Shown piece after piece: positions 41,826-49,915 of a stretch of DNA of 64,000 nt. The stretch lies in NCBI RefSeq assembly GCF_003550175.1, contig NZ_QXDF01000001.1:2086850-2150849 (forward strand), read 5' to 3'. Under the pieces are notes generated by a model. The model saw only the letters and a list, made by a program, of their open reading frames with translations. It had not been told where the DNA came from and did not search any database. Position 1 is the stretch's first letter, and each line of letters starts with the position of its first letter. The DNA is from Dichotomicrobium thermohalophilum. GTDB taxonomy: Bacteria > Pseudomonadota > Alphaproteobacteria > Rhizobiales > Rhodomicrobiaceae. The position numbers were made by a program, and so were the translations under genes.

Positions 41826-44171
41826 ATGAGTCTTCCGCTCGCTCCGATTTCCCGGCAGGTCTGGGAGCAGAAATACCGTTTCGCGCCGAGCCCGCGCGAG
41901 ACGGAGACCGGCGTCGAGGACATGTGGCATCGCGTGGCCAAGGCGGCGGCCAGCGTCGAGAAGCCCGATGATCGCGGGCTGTGGCAGGCCCGCTTCCTCG
42001 ACGCCATGTCGGACTTCCAGTTCATCCCCGCCGGCCGCATCCTCGCGGGCGCTGGCACCGGCCGGGCGGTGACCCTGTTCAACTGCTTCGTCATGGGCGA
42101 GATCGAGGATGACATGGCCTCGATCTTCGACAACGTGAAGGAAGCCGCGCTGACCATGCAGCAGGGCGGCGGTATCGGCCATGACTTCTCGACGCTGCGG
42201 CCCAAAGGCGCGCCGGTGAAGGGCGTAGGCGCCGACGCCTCCGGACCGGTGAGCTTCATGAATGTCTGGGACGCCATGTGCCGGACCATCAAGTCCGCCG
42301 GCTCGCGGCGCGGCGCGATGATGGGCACGCTGTCCTGCGATCACCCGGACATCGAGGCCTTCATCGACGCCAAGGCCGATCCCGACAAGTTGCGGATGTT
42401 CAACCTCTCGGTGCTGGTCACCGACGCCTTTATGGACGCCGTCGCGGAGGATGCGGACTGGCCTCTGTGTTTCGGCGGCGTGCACTACAGGACCGTGCCT
42501 GCCCGCGCGCTGTGGGACAAGATCATGCACTCGGCCTATGACTACGCGGAGCCGGGCGTAATCTTCATCGACCGTGTAAACCAGCGCAACAAGCTGGCCT
42601 ATTGCGAGGCAATCCACGCGACGAACCCGTGCGGCGAGCAGCCCCTGCCACCCTATGGCGCCTGCCTGCTCGGCTCGGTGAACCTGGCGACGCTCGTCGA
42701 TCGGCCGTTTACCGACAAGGCCGCCCTCAACGAGGATCGCCTGGCGGAATTGGCCCGGACGGCCGTGCGCCTGCTGGACAATGTCATCGACATTTCGGGC
42801 TATCCGCTCAAGGCCCAGGCCGAGGAAGCGAAGGCCAAGCGCCGGCTCGGGATCGGCGTAACCGGGCTTGCGGATGCGCTTATCCTCTGCGGCAAGCAGT
42901 ACGGCACTGATGAAGCGGTGAAGCTGGCCGCGCACTGGATGAGCTTGGTCCAGTACAACGCTTACATGGCGAGCACCGATCTGGCCGCGGAAAAAGGCAG
43001 CTTTGCCCTGTTCGACCCCGAGAAATACCTGGCAACCGAAGGCGCGCAGGATCTGCCGACGGATGTGCGCAGGGCCATCGGCGAAAAGGGGTTGCGCAAT
43101 GGCCTTTTGACCTCAGTCGCGCCCACAGGAACGATCTCGATCATTGCCAACAACGTCTCAAGCGGCATCGAGCCGGTTTTCGATTTCAGCTATCGCCGCC
43201 GCATCCTGCGGGACGACGGCACCGCGGATGAGGAATGCGTCGAGGACTTCGCCTATCGGCTCTTCCGCGAAAAATTCGGGGCGGACGCCGCGTTGCCGGA
43301 ATGCTTCGTGCGCGCGCCGGACCTGCATCCGCATCAGCATCTGGCCATGCAGGCGGCATTGCAGCCGCACGTCGACGCCGCGATCTCCAAGACGATCAAC
43401 TGCGCGAAGGACATCGCCTTTAACGACTTCAAGGACATCTACACGCACGCCTATGAGACCGGCCTGAAAGGTTGTACGGTCTACCGGCCGAACCCCGTCA
43501 CGGGCGCCGTGCTGAGCAGCGTCGACGGCGAAGGTGAGCGCCCGGAGGCCACGGAAGCCAGGGCACGCCCCCAGCAGCAATCGCTGGAGCTCACTGCCCC
43601 GGCGCCGGAGCGCGGACAGGGCAGCGGTGAGGTCGTCTACATGTCTGCCCCGCTTGAACGCGACGCCGCCCTGCCCGGCTATACCTACAAGCTGAGATGG
43701 CCAGGCTCCGGCCACGCGATCTATGTCACGATCAATGACATCATTCAGGATGGACGCCGACGGCCCTTCGAAATCTTCATCAATTCGAAGAACCTGGAGC
43801 ACTACGCCTGGACGGTGGCGCTCACGCGGATGATCAGCGCGGTGTTCCGGCGCGGCGGCGATGTCTCGTTCGTGGTCGAGGAACTGAAGGACGTTTTCGA
43901 TCCGCGCGGTGGCCACTGGGTCGACGGACGCTATGTCCCGAGCCTGCTCGCAGCTATCGGCGAGGTCATCGAGCGGCACATGATCGACATCGGCTTCATC
44001 CAGCGTGAAGAAGAGGCTGAGCCGGGCTTCCTGCAGAAAGCCGCAGGTGCACGTGTCGGCCAGTCGGGCGGCAGCGAAAAGCTCTTCTGTCCACAGTGCG
44101 GCCGGCCGTCGATGCTCTATCAGGAGGGCTGCCTGATCTGCCGGGACTGCGGCTATTCAAGCTGCGGCTAG
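41826..44171 (+). CDS. nrdJ: Adenosylcobalamin-dependent (class II) ribonucleotide reductase NrdJ
   Basis: 781 residues. It has the class II/I alpha-subunit barrel: FNCFVMGEIEDDM, ATNPCGEQPLPPYGACLLGSVN (active-site region with the finger-loop N-x-C-x-E), VAPTGTISIIANN, KTINCAKDIAF, and a C-terminal zinc/redox tail with four CXXC-type cysteines ending YSSCG. It reduces ribonucleotides without oxygen dependence using B12. ATG 41826; no cobalamin riboswitch seen in the 118-bp leader. Confidence 0.93.
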   Translation: MSLPLAPISRQVWEQKYRFAPSPRETETGVEDMWHRVAKAAASVEKPDDRGLWQARFLDAMSDFQFIPAGRILAGAGTGRAVTLFNCFVMGEIEDDMASIFDNVKEAALTMQQGGGIGHDFSTLRPKGAPVKGVGADASGPVSFMNVWDAMCRTIKSAGSRRGAMMGTLSCDHPDIEAFIDAKADPDKLRMFNLSVLVTDAFMDAVAEDADWPLCFGGVHYRTVPARALWDKIMHSAYDYAEPGVIFIDRVNQRNKLAYCEAIHATNPCGEQPLPPYGACLLGSVNLATLVDRPFTDKAALNEDRLAELARTAVRLLDNVIDISGYPLKAQAEEAKAKRRLGIGVTGLADALILCGKQYGTDEAVKLAAHWMSLVQYNAYMASTDLAAEKGSFALFDPEKYLATEGAQDLPTDVRRAIGEKGLRNGLLTSVAPTGTISIIANNVSSGIEPVFDFSYRRRILRDDGTADEECVEDFAYRLFREKFGADAALPECFVRAPDLHPHQHLAMQAALQPHVDAAISKTINCAKDIAFNDFKDIYTHAYETGLKGCTVYRPNPVTGAVLSSVDGEGERPEATEARARPQQQSLELTAPAPERGQGSGEVVYMSAPLERDAALPGYTYKLRWPGSGHAIYVTINDIIQDGRRRPFEIFINSKNLEHYAWTVALTRMISAVFRRGGDVSFVVEELKDVFDPRGGHWVDGRYVPSLLAAIGEVIERHMIDIGFIQREEEAEPGFLQKAAGARVGQSGGSEKLFCPQCGRPSMLYQEGCLICRDCGYSSCG

Positions 44172-44206
44172 GCGGGGGCAGACGGCAGGCGTCGCGCGCG
44201 GCGCCC

Positions 44207-44386
44207 TCAGTCCTCCTCGCGCGGTTTGCTGAAAACAGTGCGCCAAAAGTCGTATGCGGCGAGCAGCAGCGCGATCGAGACCAAAATGATGAGGTCGGGC
44301 TCGGCCACCCAGATCAGGATCACCGAATTGAACACGATCAGCCCAAGCAGGCCGATGAAGGCGATGATCTTATCAGCAAGCGACAT
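44207..44386 (-). CDS. 59-residue membrane protein
   Basis: ATG 44386 to TGA 44207. Two hydrophobic helices (IIAFIGLLGLIVFNSVILIW and LIILVSIALLLAAYDFW) separated by AEPD, and a short basic/acidic tail (SKPREED). The clean two-helix pattern and lack of Arg/Pro noise support a real gene. The upstream AGGGTAG is a modest ribosome-binding site. It is convergent with nrdJ. Family not recognised. Confidence 0.65.
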   Translation of the reverse strand: MSLADKIIAFIGLLGLIVFNSVILIWVAEPDLIILVSIALLLAAYDFWRTVFSKPREED

Positions 44387-44420
44387 CGCTACCCTTTCTC
44401 CCTGACCGCGGCATCACGCG

Positions 44421-45800
44421 CTATCCTTCTGCCAGCGCGGCCAGATGCTGGACCAGCCAGTTCGCCGTGCGCAGCAGTCGCCCGTCATCCTGACGCCGCC
44501 CGACAAGCTGAACGCCCAGCGGCATGCCGTCGACATCAAGCAGCGGGAGGTTCACGCAGGGCACGCCGCAGTATGTCCACAGCGCATTGAACACCGGACT
44601 GCCAGTGCTTTCCAGCCCCTTGGGCGCGGGCCCGGGCGTCGCCGGCGTCAAGATCGCATCATATCGCTTGAAAATCTCATCAAGCCCGGCGTTGAGCACC
44701 TGGCGCATCTCAAGCGCCGTGTTGTAGTCCACCGCCGTCACCTCTCGGCCCTCGGCGATCAATTCACGCATGATTTCGCTGGCCTGCTCCGGCGCGCGGT
44801 CCACGAGCGGCCCGTAATTCTTGGCGACACCGGCCATCTGGAGCATGCGCTGCCACGCCCAGGCGCGCTGGAACACGTCGGGCAGGTCCACGGTGTCGCA
44901 TTGCTCGGCCAGTGCTTCGGTCAGCTCGGCATAGGCCTCTTTCGTCGCAGGCTCGGCGTGTTCCTCCCAGACGGGCGTCTTGACGAAGGCAATAACCGGC
45001 TGCGCCGCCGGCGTGCTGGTTGCCGTCCTGCGGAGCGAACCACGGGAGTGCGGGCGCATGTCGGGATCTTTTTCGTCATACGCGCTCATGGCGTCAGTAA
45101 GCAGCGCCAGATCCTCGACCGTCCGCGCGAATGGCCCAACCGTGTCCAGCGGCGGCGCCTGAGTCAGCACGCCAGTTCGCGAAATCGCGCCATGTGTGGG
45201 CTTGAAGCCGAACACCCCACAGTAGCTTGCCGGGCGGATAATCGAGCCGGCCGTCTGCGTGCCGACAGCCAGTGGTACCATGCCCGCGGCGACCGCAGCC
45301 GCCGAGCCGGAGGACGAGCCGCCGGGCGTGCGCCCCGGGTCGTGCGGGTTGCGAGTCTTGCCCGGCGCATAAACCGCAAGCTCGGCTGTCACGGTCTTGC
45401 CGAGGATGACCGCGCCGGCCTGACGCAATTGGGCGACGATGGCCGCATCTGATCGCGTCCGCCGCCCCTCATGCAGCGGCGTACCGTTGCAGGTCGGCAT
45501 GTCGCGCGTGTCGATGATGTCCTTGACCGCAACCGGCACGCCGTGCAGTGGGCCGATCTCATGCCCGGCAGCGCGCCAATCGTCCAGCCGCCGGGCCTGG
45601 CCGAGGGCATAGTCCTCGTCCAGATACTCCCAGGCTTGCACCTCCGGCTCGCGCTCACGGATGCGCGCGAGACAGGCGCTGACCATCTCCTGAGCGGTCA
45701 CGGTGCCGTCGGCGATCCGACGCGCCGCCTCTGCGGCGCTTAGCCCGCAAAGCTCTTCGACCGTGGTGCCAGGTCGCAGCCCTGCGCTGTTAGTTGCCAT
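44421..45800 (-). CDS. Amidase-signature family hydrolase
   Basis: 459 residues. Ser-cisSer-Lys triad: Lys93 (VAVKDIID), cis-Ser in TPGGSSSGSAAA (about 162-164), nucleophile Ser186 (QTAGSII). Located last in a TRAP transporter operon with 11 bp overlap, so it most likely hydrolyses the imported compound (an amide or carbamate). GatA is unlikely as no gatB/gatC is present. Confidence 0.87.
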   Translation of the reverse strand: MATNSAGLRPGTTVEELCGLSAAEAARRIADGTVTAQEMVSACLARIREREPEVQAWEYLDEDYALGQARRLDDWRAAGHEIGPLHGVPVAVKDIIDTRDMPTCNGTPLHEGRRTRSDAAIVAQLRQAGAVILGKTVTAELAVYAPGKTRNPHDPGRTPGGSSSGSAAAVAAGMVPLAVGTQTAGSIIRPASYCGVFGFKPTHGAISRTGVLTQAPPLDTVGPFARTVEDLALLTDAMSAYDEKDPDMRPHSRGSLRRTATSTPAAQPVIAFVKTPVWEEHAEPATKEAYAELTEALAEQCDTVDLPDVFQRAWAWQRMLQMAGVAKNYGPLVDRAPEQASEIMRELIAEGREVTAVDYNTALEMRQVLNAGLDEIFKRYDAILTPATPGPAPKGLESTGSPVFNALWTYCGVPCVNLPLLDVDGMPLGVQLVGRRQDDGRLLRTANWLVQHLAALAEG

Positions 45801-47610
45801 AGAGCACCTCCGGCAGCCACAAGGCTATTCCAGGGAACTGATACAGCAGGAACATGGACAGGAAGATCATCAGCAGGAACGGCATCACGCCCGCGAAGAT
45901 CTGCATCAGCCGCACATGCGGCGGCGCGACCCCCTTCAGGTAGTACGCCGACATTGCCATTGGCGGCGTCAGGAACGATGTCTGCAGATTAAGCGCGATC
46001 AGGATGCCGAAGAACAGCGGATCGATGCCAAAGGCCGGCAGCAGCGGCAGGAAGATCGGCACGAAGATGATGATGATCTCCGACCACTCCAGCGGCCAGC
46101 CCAGCAGGAAGATGATCACCTGCGCCAGCAGCAGGAACATCCAAGGCTCCAGATCGAGGCCCAGCACGAACTCGCTGATCAGCTCCTCGCCGCCGAGATA
46201 GGAAAAGACCGAGGCGAAGGTCCACGAGCCGACGAACAGCCAGCACACCATTGCCGAGGTCCGCACGGTCAGGTAGATCGACTCGCGCAGCTTGTCCTGG
46301 TCGACGATGCGCCACATCATCATGCCGGCGAGACCGGTGAAGAAGCCGATGTCAAAGGCCCGATAGTTTGTTTCGTGCCGCGAAAACATGTCGCCGAGCT
46401 GGAACACCTCAAAGATGACCATGTAGGCCGCGGCGCCAGCCAGGCCGATCAATGCGCCCTGCCCGCCGAACACGAACATGCGCGCGATCTCGGGCCGGCG
46501 CGGCTGCAGCGTGCCAAGCAGCGCGGTACGCGACAGGAGGCCGATGATCACCGCAATGGCAAGCATGCTGCCCGCACGGATCAGGAAGCCGGGCTCGTCC
46601 GGCATCGGCACACCAACGTAATTGACCAGGGCCGCGCGAATGGCGACGTAGGCAAAGGCGAGCAGCAGCGTGACGGCGCCGCCATAACCGAGGATATAGA
46701 ACAGTGTGTCCAGCCCGCTCCAGCGTTGTCCGACCCAGGGTGCGGTCTCCGTGCCATCATTGATGGCCGCTGCGCGATAGGCCACCGCCAGAACCATGCC
46801 GCCGAGCGCGCCGATTGCGGCCGCTTCCGACGGGGTGGCCAGCCCGAACAGGATTGCCCCCAGCACGGCCAGAATGAGGAAGAATAGCGGGAAGAATGAC
46901 GTCGCGAGCATCAGGAACATCTGCCCGCGGCTGACATCCGGTACGTCCTCCGGGCGGGGTTTGGGCGCCAGGTTCGGATTGAACAGGACGCGCCCTACAA
47001 CGTAAAGCAGATAAAGTCCCGCCAGCATGAACCCCGGCAACAGGGCGCCCGCATAGAGCTTCACCACCGAGACGTTCGATGTCGCGGAATAGACGATCAG
47101 CATGATGCTCGGCGGGATCATGATGCCGAGGCATCCGCCCGCGCAGATAACGCCGGAGGCAAAGCTGGTGTCGTATCGCGCGCGCAGCATCGCCGGCAGC
47201 GCCAGCAGGCCCATCAGCGTCACCACAGCGCCGATGATACCCGTCGCCGTGGCAAACAGCGCGCAGGTGATGATCGCAGCAATGGCCATGGAGCCAGGAA
47301 CGCGCCGCGCGGAAATGTTCAGCGTATAGAACAGGCGGTCGACGATGTTTGCCCGCTCGACGATATAGCCCATGAAAAGGAAGAGCGGCACAGCCGTGAG
47401 CACGTCATTCGCCATGACCGAATAGGTCTGGTTGACGAGCAGATCGAAGATCCGGTTGTCGAAGATCGTCTGCATGCGCTCGGGGTCGTAGTAGGCGTAA
47501 TAGCCGAACCCCACGCCCATGGCGATGAGAGTGAAAGCGATCGGAAAGCCGAGCAGAATGAGGAGGATGAAAATCCCCAGCATCAAGACGGCAATTTGAG
47601 GATCGGTCAT
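45790..47610 (-). CDS. dctM: TRAP transporter large permease (DctM-type, extended)
   Basis: 606 residues, about 15 or more hydrophobic segments. The N-terminus (MLGIFILLILLGFPIAF) and CLGIMIPPSIMLIVYS are classic DctM. Common DctM is about 430 residues; the surplus is a roughly 150-residue insertion (about 285-435) with extra helices, seen in a subset of TRAP systems. Overlaps DctQ (ATGA) and the amidase. Confidence 0.88.
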   Translation of the reverse strand: MTDPQIAVLMLGIFILLILLGFPIAFTLIAMGVGFGYYAYYDPERMQTIFDNRIFDLLVNQTYSVMANDVLTAVPLFLFMGYIVERANIVDRLFYTLNISARRVPGSMAIAAIITCALFATATGIIGAVVTLMGLLALPAMLRARYDTSFASGVICAGGCLGIMIPPSIMLIVYSATSNVSVVKLYAGALLPGFMLAGLYLLYVVGRVLFNPNLAPKPRPEDVPDVSRGQMFLMLATSFFPLFFLILAVLGAILFGLATPSEAAAIGALGGMVLAVAYRAAAINDGTETAPWVGQRWSGLDTLFYILGYGGAVTLLLAFAYVAIRAALVNYVGVPMPDEPGFLIRAGSMLAIAVIIGLLSRTALLGTLQPRRPEIARMFVFGGQGALIGLAGAAAYMVIFEVFQLGDMFSRHETNYRAFDIGFFTGLAGMMMWRIVDQDKLRESIYLTVRTSAMVCWLFVGSWTFASVFSYLGGEELISEFVLGLDLEPWMFLLLAQVIIFLLGWPLEWSEIIIIFVPIFLPLLPAFGIDPLFFGILIALNLQTSFLTPPMAMSAYYLKGVAPPHVRLMQIFAGVMPFLLMIFLSMFLLYQFPGIALWLPEVLYGN

Positions 47611-48245
47611 CTGTCGAACTCTCTCTTCACGCTTTCACTTGGCTTTTGAACATCCGTGGCCTCGGTACCGTGGCGAATGATGTCCGCCGTATCGCCTTCC
47701 AGCAGGCGGTCCTCCAACTCCTTGACGTCCTCGATCTGGCGTGGCCAGGCGCCTTCGCGCATGCAGACGATGCAACGACATACCTGGGCGATACCTTGCA
47801 GGAACAGGAGAATACCGGCGGCAACGATGATGAGTTTAAACTGGAAGATCGGCACATTCGCCGGGCTCATCACGCTGACCTCCAGATAGCGCAGCGAGCG
47901 CTCGGCGTACTGCCAGCCGGCGACAATCAGGGCGGTCACGCCGGGGAAGAAAAACACGATATAAAGCACAAGCTCGACGGCGGCCTGCGTCTTTGGCGGC
48001 CAGAGCCGGTAGACGACGTCGCCGCGCACATGGCCGTCCCGCGAGAGGGTATAGGCGCCGGCCATCATGAACAGCGAGCCGTACATCATGTAGGTGAGGT
48101 CGAAGGCCCAGGAGGTAGGCTGGCGCAGCAGGTAGCGCACGAACACCTCATAGGAGACGCCCAGTGTCATGATGACGATGCACCACGCAAAGGCCTTTCC
48201 GAACCAGGCCGATATGCGGTCGATAAACGCTATGAAGGCGAGCAC
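47607..48245 (-). CDS. dctQ: TRAP transporter small permease (DctQ-type)
   Basis: 212 residues with four membrane segments (about 8-28, 45-62, 85-110, 125-150) and the DctQ motifs SWAFDLTYMMYGSLFMMAGAY and DGHVRGDVVY. A long charged cytoplasmic tail follows. GTG start 48245 with GAGGAG 11 nt upstream. Confidence 0.87.
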   Translation of the reverse strand: MLAFIAFIDRISAWFGKAFAWCIVIMTLGVSYEVFVRYLLRQPTSWAFDLTYMMYGSLFMMAGAYTLSRDGHVRGDVVYRLWPPKTQAAVELVLYIVFFFPGVTALIVAGWQYAERSLRYLEVSVMSPANVPIFQFKLIIVAAGILLFLQGIAQVCRCIVCMREGAWPRQIEDVKELEDRLLEGDTADIIRHGTEATDVQKPSESVKREFDR

Positions 48246-48423
48246 GTCTGGCCTAACTCCTCAAAAACGCAGGTTAAGGGCGCTCTGAGCCGAGCGGGGT
48301 AAGAAGCACGGCGGAACGCCGGCTTGGCCGTGCTGGTGGTAGCGCACCGCGTTACGCCCGGCAAGGGCAGCGAGCGCGAAGCCCACCGCCCCTGACCGGG
48401 AGCGTTGTCTGCGTTCGTATACT

Positions 48424-49563
48424 TTAGAAGCCGAGCCTGCCCGGGAAGTAGTGCTCGTAGGCAAGCTTGTAGTCGGCCGAGTTGAGCAGGTCGTAGTAGG
48501 CGACACGCTCGGCCCAGGCCTTCTGGCTCTCGACGACGCGATTGAAGAACTCGTCCTGCCTCAGTTCTTCCAGAACCTCGTCCCAGGACTGGAGCTGCGC
48601 TTCCATCACGCTCTGCGGCGTGCGGTGGACGGTCACGCCACCTTCCTCCTGGAGCCACTGCAGGTCTTTCGAGTACTGGTCCATGGCCGTGGCGTAGTTG
48701 GACGTGTTGGCAGCCTCGGCCGCATGCTCGAGGATCGCCTGCAGGTCGGGATCCAGGCTCTCGAAGCGGTCCTTGTTGACCGGAATCTCGAAGAATTCGG
48801 CCGCCTGGTGGTAGGAGCCGAGCATGTAGTGCGACCGCACGTCATGCGCACCGAAGTCGCGGTCCGAGCTCGGGTTGTTGAACTCGAACGCGTCGATCAC
48901 GCCGCGCTCCAGCGCCGGGACGATTTCGCCGCCCGGAAGCTGCGTCACCGAAACGCCCATGCCCTGCATGATGTCTGTGGCCAGACCGACCGTACGGTAC
49001 TTCAGGCCCTGCATCTGCTCAGCGGACTCGATCGGCTCGGTGAACCAGCCCAGCGGCTGCGTCGGCATCGGGAAGCAGAAGAAGCCGACCAGGTTGAGGC
49101 CAAGGATGTCCTGAACCAGCTCGCGATATAGCTCCTTACCGCCACCGGCGTGAATCCAGGCCAGCACCTGCGCAGCGTTGGCGCCGAACACCGGGCCCGT
49201 GCCGAACAGCGAGGCGGCCTTGTTCTTGCCGTACCAGTAGGCGGTCACGGTGTGGGCCATGTCGAGCACGCCGTCGGCCACCGCGTCCTGAACCTGGAAT
49301 GCCTTCACCACGGCGCCGGCCGGAAGCAGGTCAATCTTGATGCGGCCGCCGGACATCGCCTCGACGCGGTCGACATACTGCTGCGCGAAGCCCTGCCAGA
49401 CGTTCTGCGCGCCCCAGGAAGTCTGCATCTTCAGGGTCACCGGCGCGCCGCGCGAAATGTTTGGCATCGCCACGGCGCCAGTCACGCCCGCTGTCGCGGC
49501 GACGGCGCCCCCCTTGAGGAACTTGCGGCGAGAGACAGTCTGGTCAGTCTTGTTTTCAGACAT
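48424..49563 (-). CDS. dctP: TRAP transporter substrate-binding protein (DctP-type)
   Basis: 379 residues. Twin-arginine-like signal SRRKFLKGGAVAATAG with cleavage near ISRGA-PVT. The mature chain starts LKMQTSWGAQNVW and carries the helix RGVIDAFEFNNPSSD, where the residue after the acidic ligand site sets specificity; the overall form resembles 2-oxoacid-type DctP. The 178-bp gap before dctQ has GC-rich stems that may let SBP mRNA outlast the rest. Confidence 0.87.
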   Translation of the reverse strand: MSENKTDQTVSRRKFLKGGAVAATAGVTGAVAMPNISRGAPVTLKMQTSWGAQNVWQGFAQQYVDRVEAMSGGRIKIDLLPAGAVVKAFQVQDAVADGVLDMAHTVTAYWYGKNKAASLFGTGPVFGANAAQVLAWIHAGGGKELYRELVQDILGLNLVGFFCFPMPTQPLGWFTEPIESAEQMQGLKYRTVGLATDIMQGMGVSVTQLPGGEIVPALERGVIDAFEFNNPSSDRDFGAHDVRSHYMLGSYHQAAEFFEIPVNKDRFESLDPDLQAILEHAAEAANTSNYATAMDQYSKDLQWLQEEGGVTVHRTPQSVMEAQLQSWDEVLEELRQDEFFNRVVESQKAWAERVAYYDLLNSADYKLAYEHYFPGRLGF

Positions 49564-49915
49564 TCCTTCCTCCCAGAATTCAGGTCATCTTCTTGAGCAG
49601 CGCGGAATCTCGCGCCGGTCGGGGCGGCATGGCTTTTCGAGGCTGCGAGAAGCCTCACAGGCATAAGCCATGCGTCTGAAGCGGGGCAGGCCCGCTCCGG
49701 AGCATATACGACCGGATTATTGCCACGTACGCAAGCCTTTATCGACATGAACGGTCCGAAAGTCGAACGCGGCCAGTCCCTTCGCGATGCAGCATGGGGC
49801 ACGGGCCCTGCGGCGTTGATACGGTTCACGGGATTTTGAGCTGGGCATCAGACAGGTTGGTCTTATCTGTTATAGCAGGAGCATCATCGACACGGAGGAG
49901 CACACGGCAGGGCCC
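49564..49915. other. Divergent promoter region between dctP and scsB-like gene
   Basis: About 350 bp without a gene. It contains a two-tier stem: GCATGGCTT (49627-49635) / AAGCCATGC (49665-49673) enclosing GAGGCT (49639-49644) / AGCCTC (49651-49656). On the minus strand this is in the dctP leader, about 65 nt before the start, and could be a regulatory or mRNA-stabilising structure. Confidence 0.5.

Noticed and set aside
45703..46887. 394-residue plus-strand frame over dctM
   Set aside because: Antisense shadow with Gln/His/Arg bias; the minus strand encodes a clear TRAP permease.
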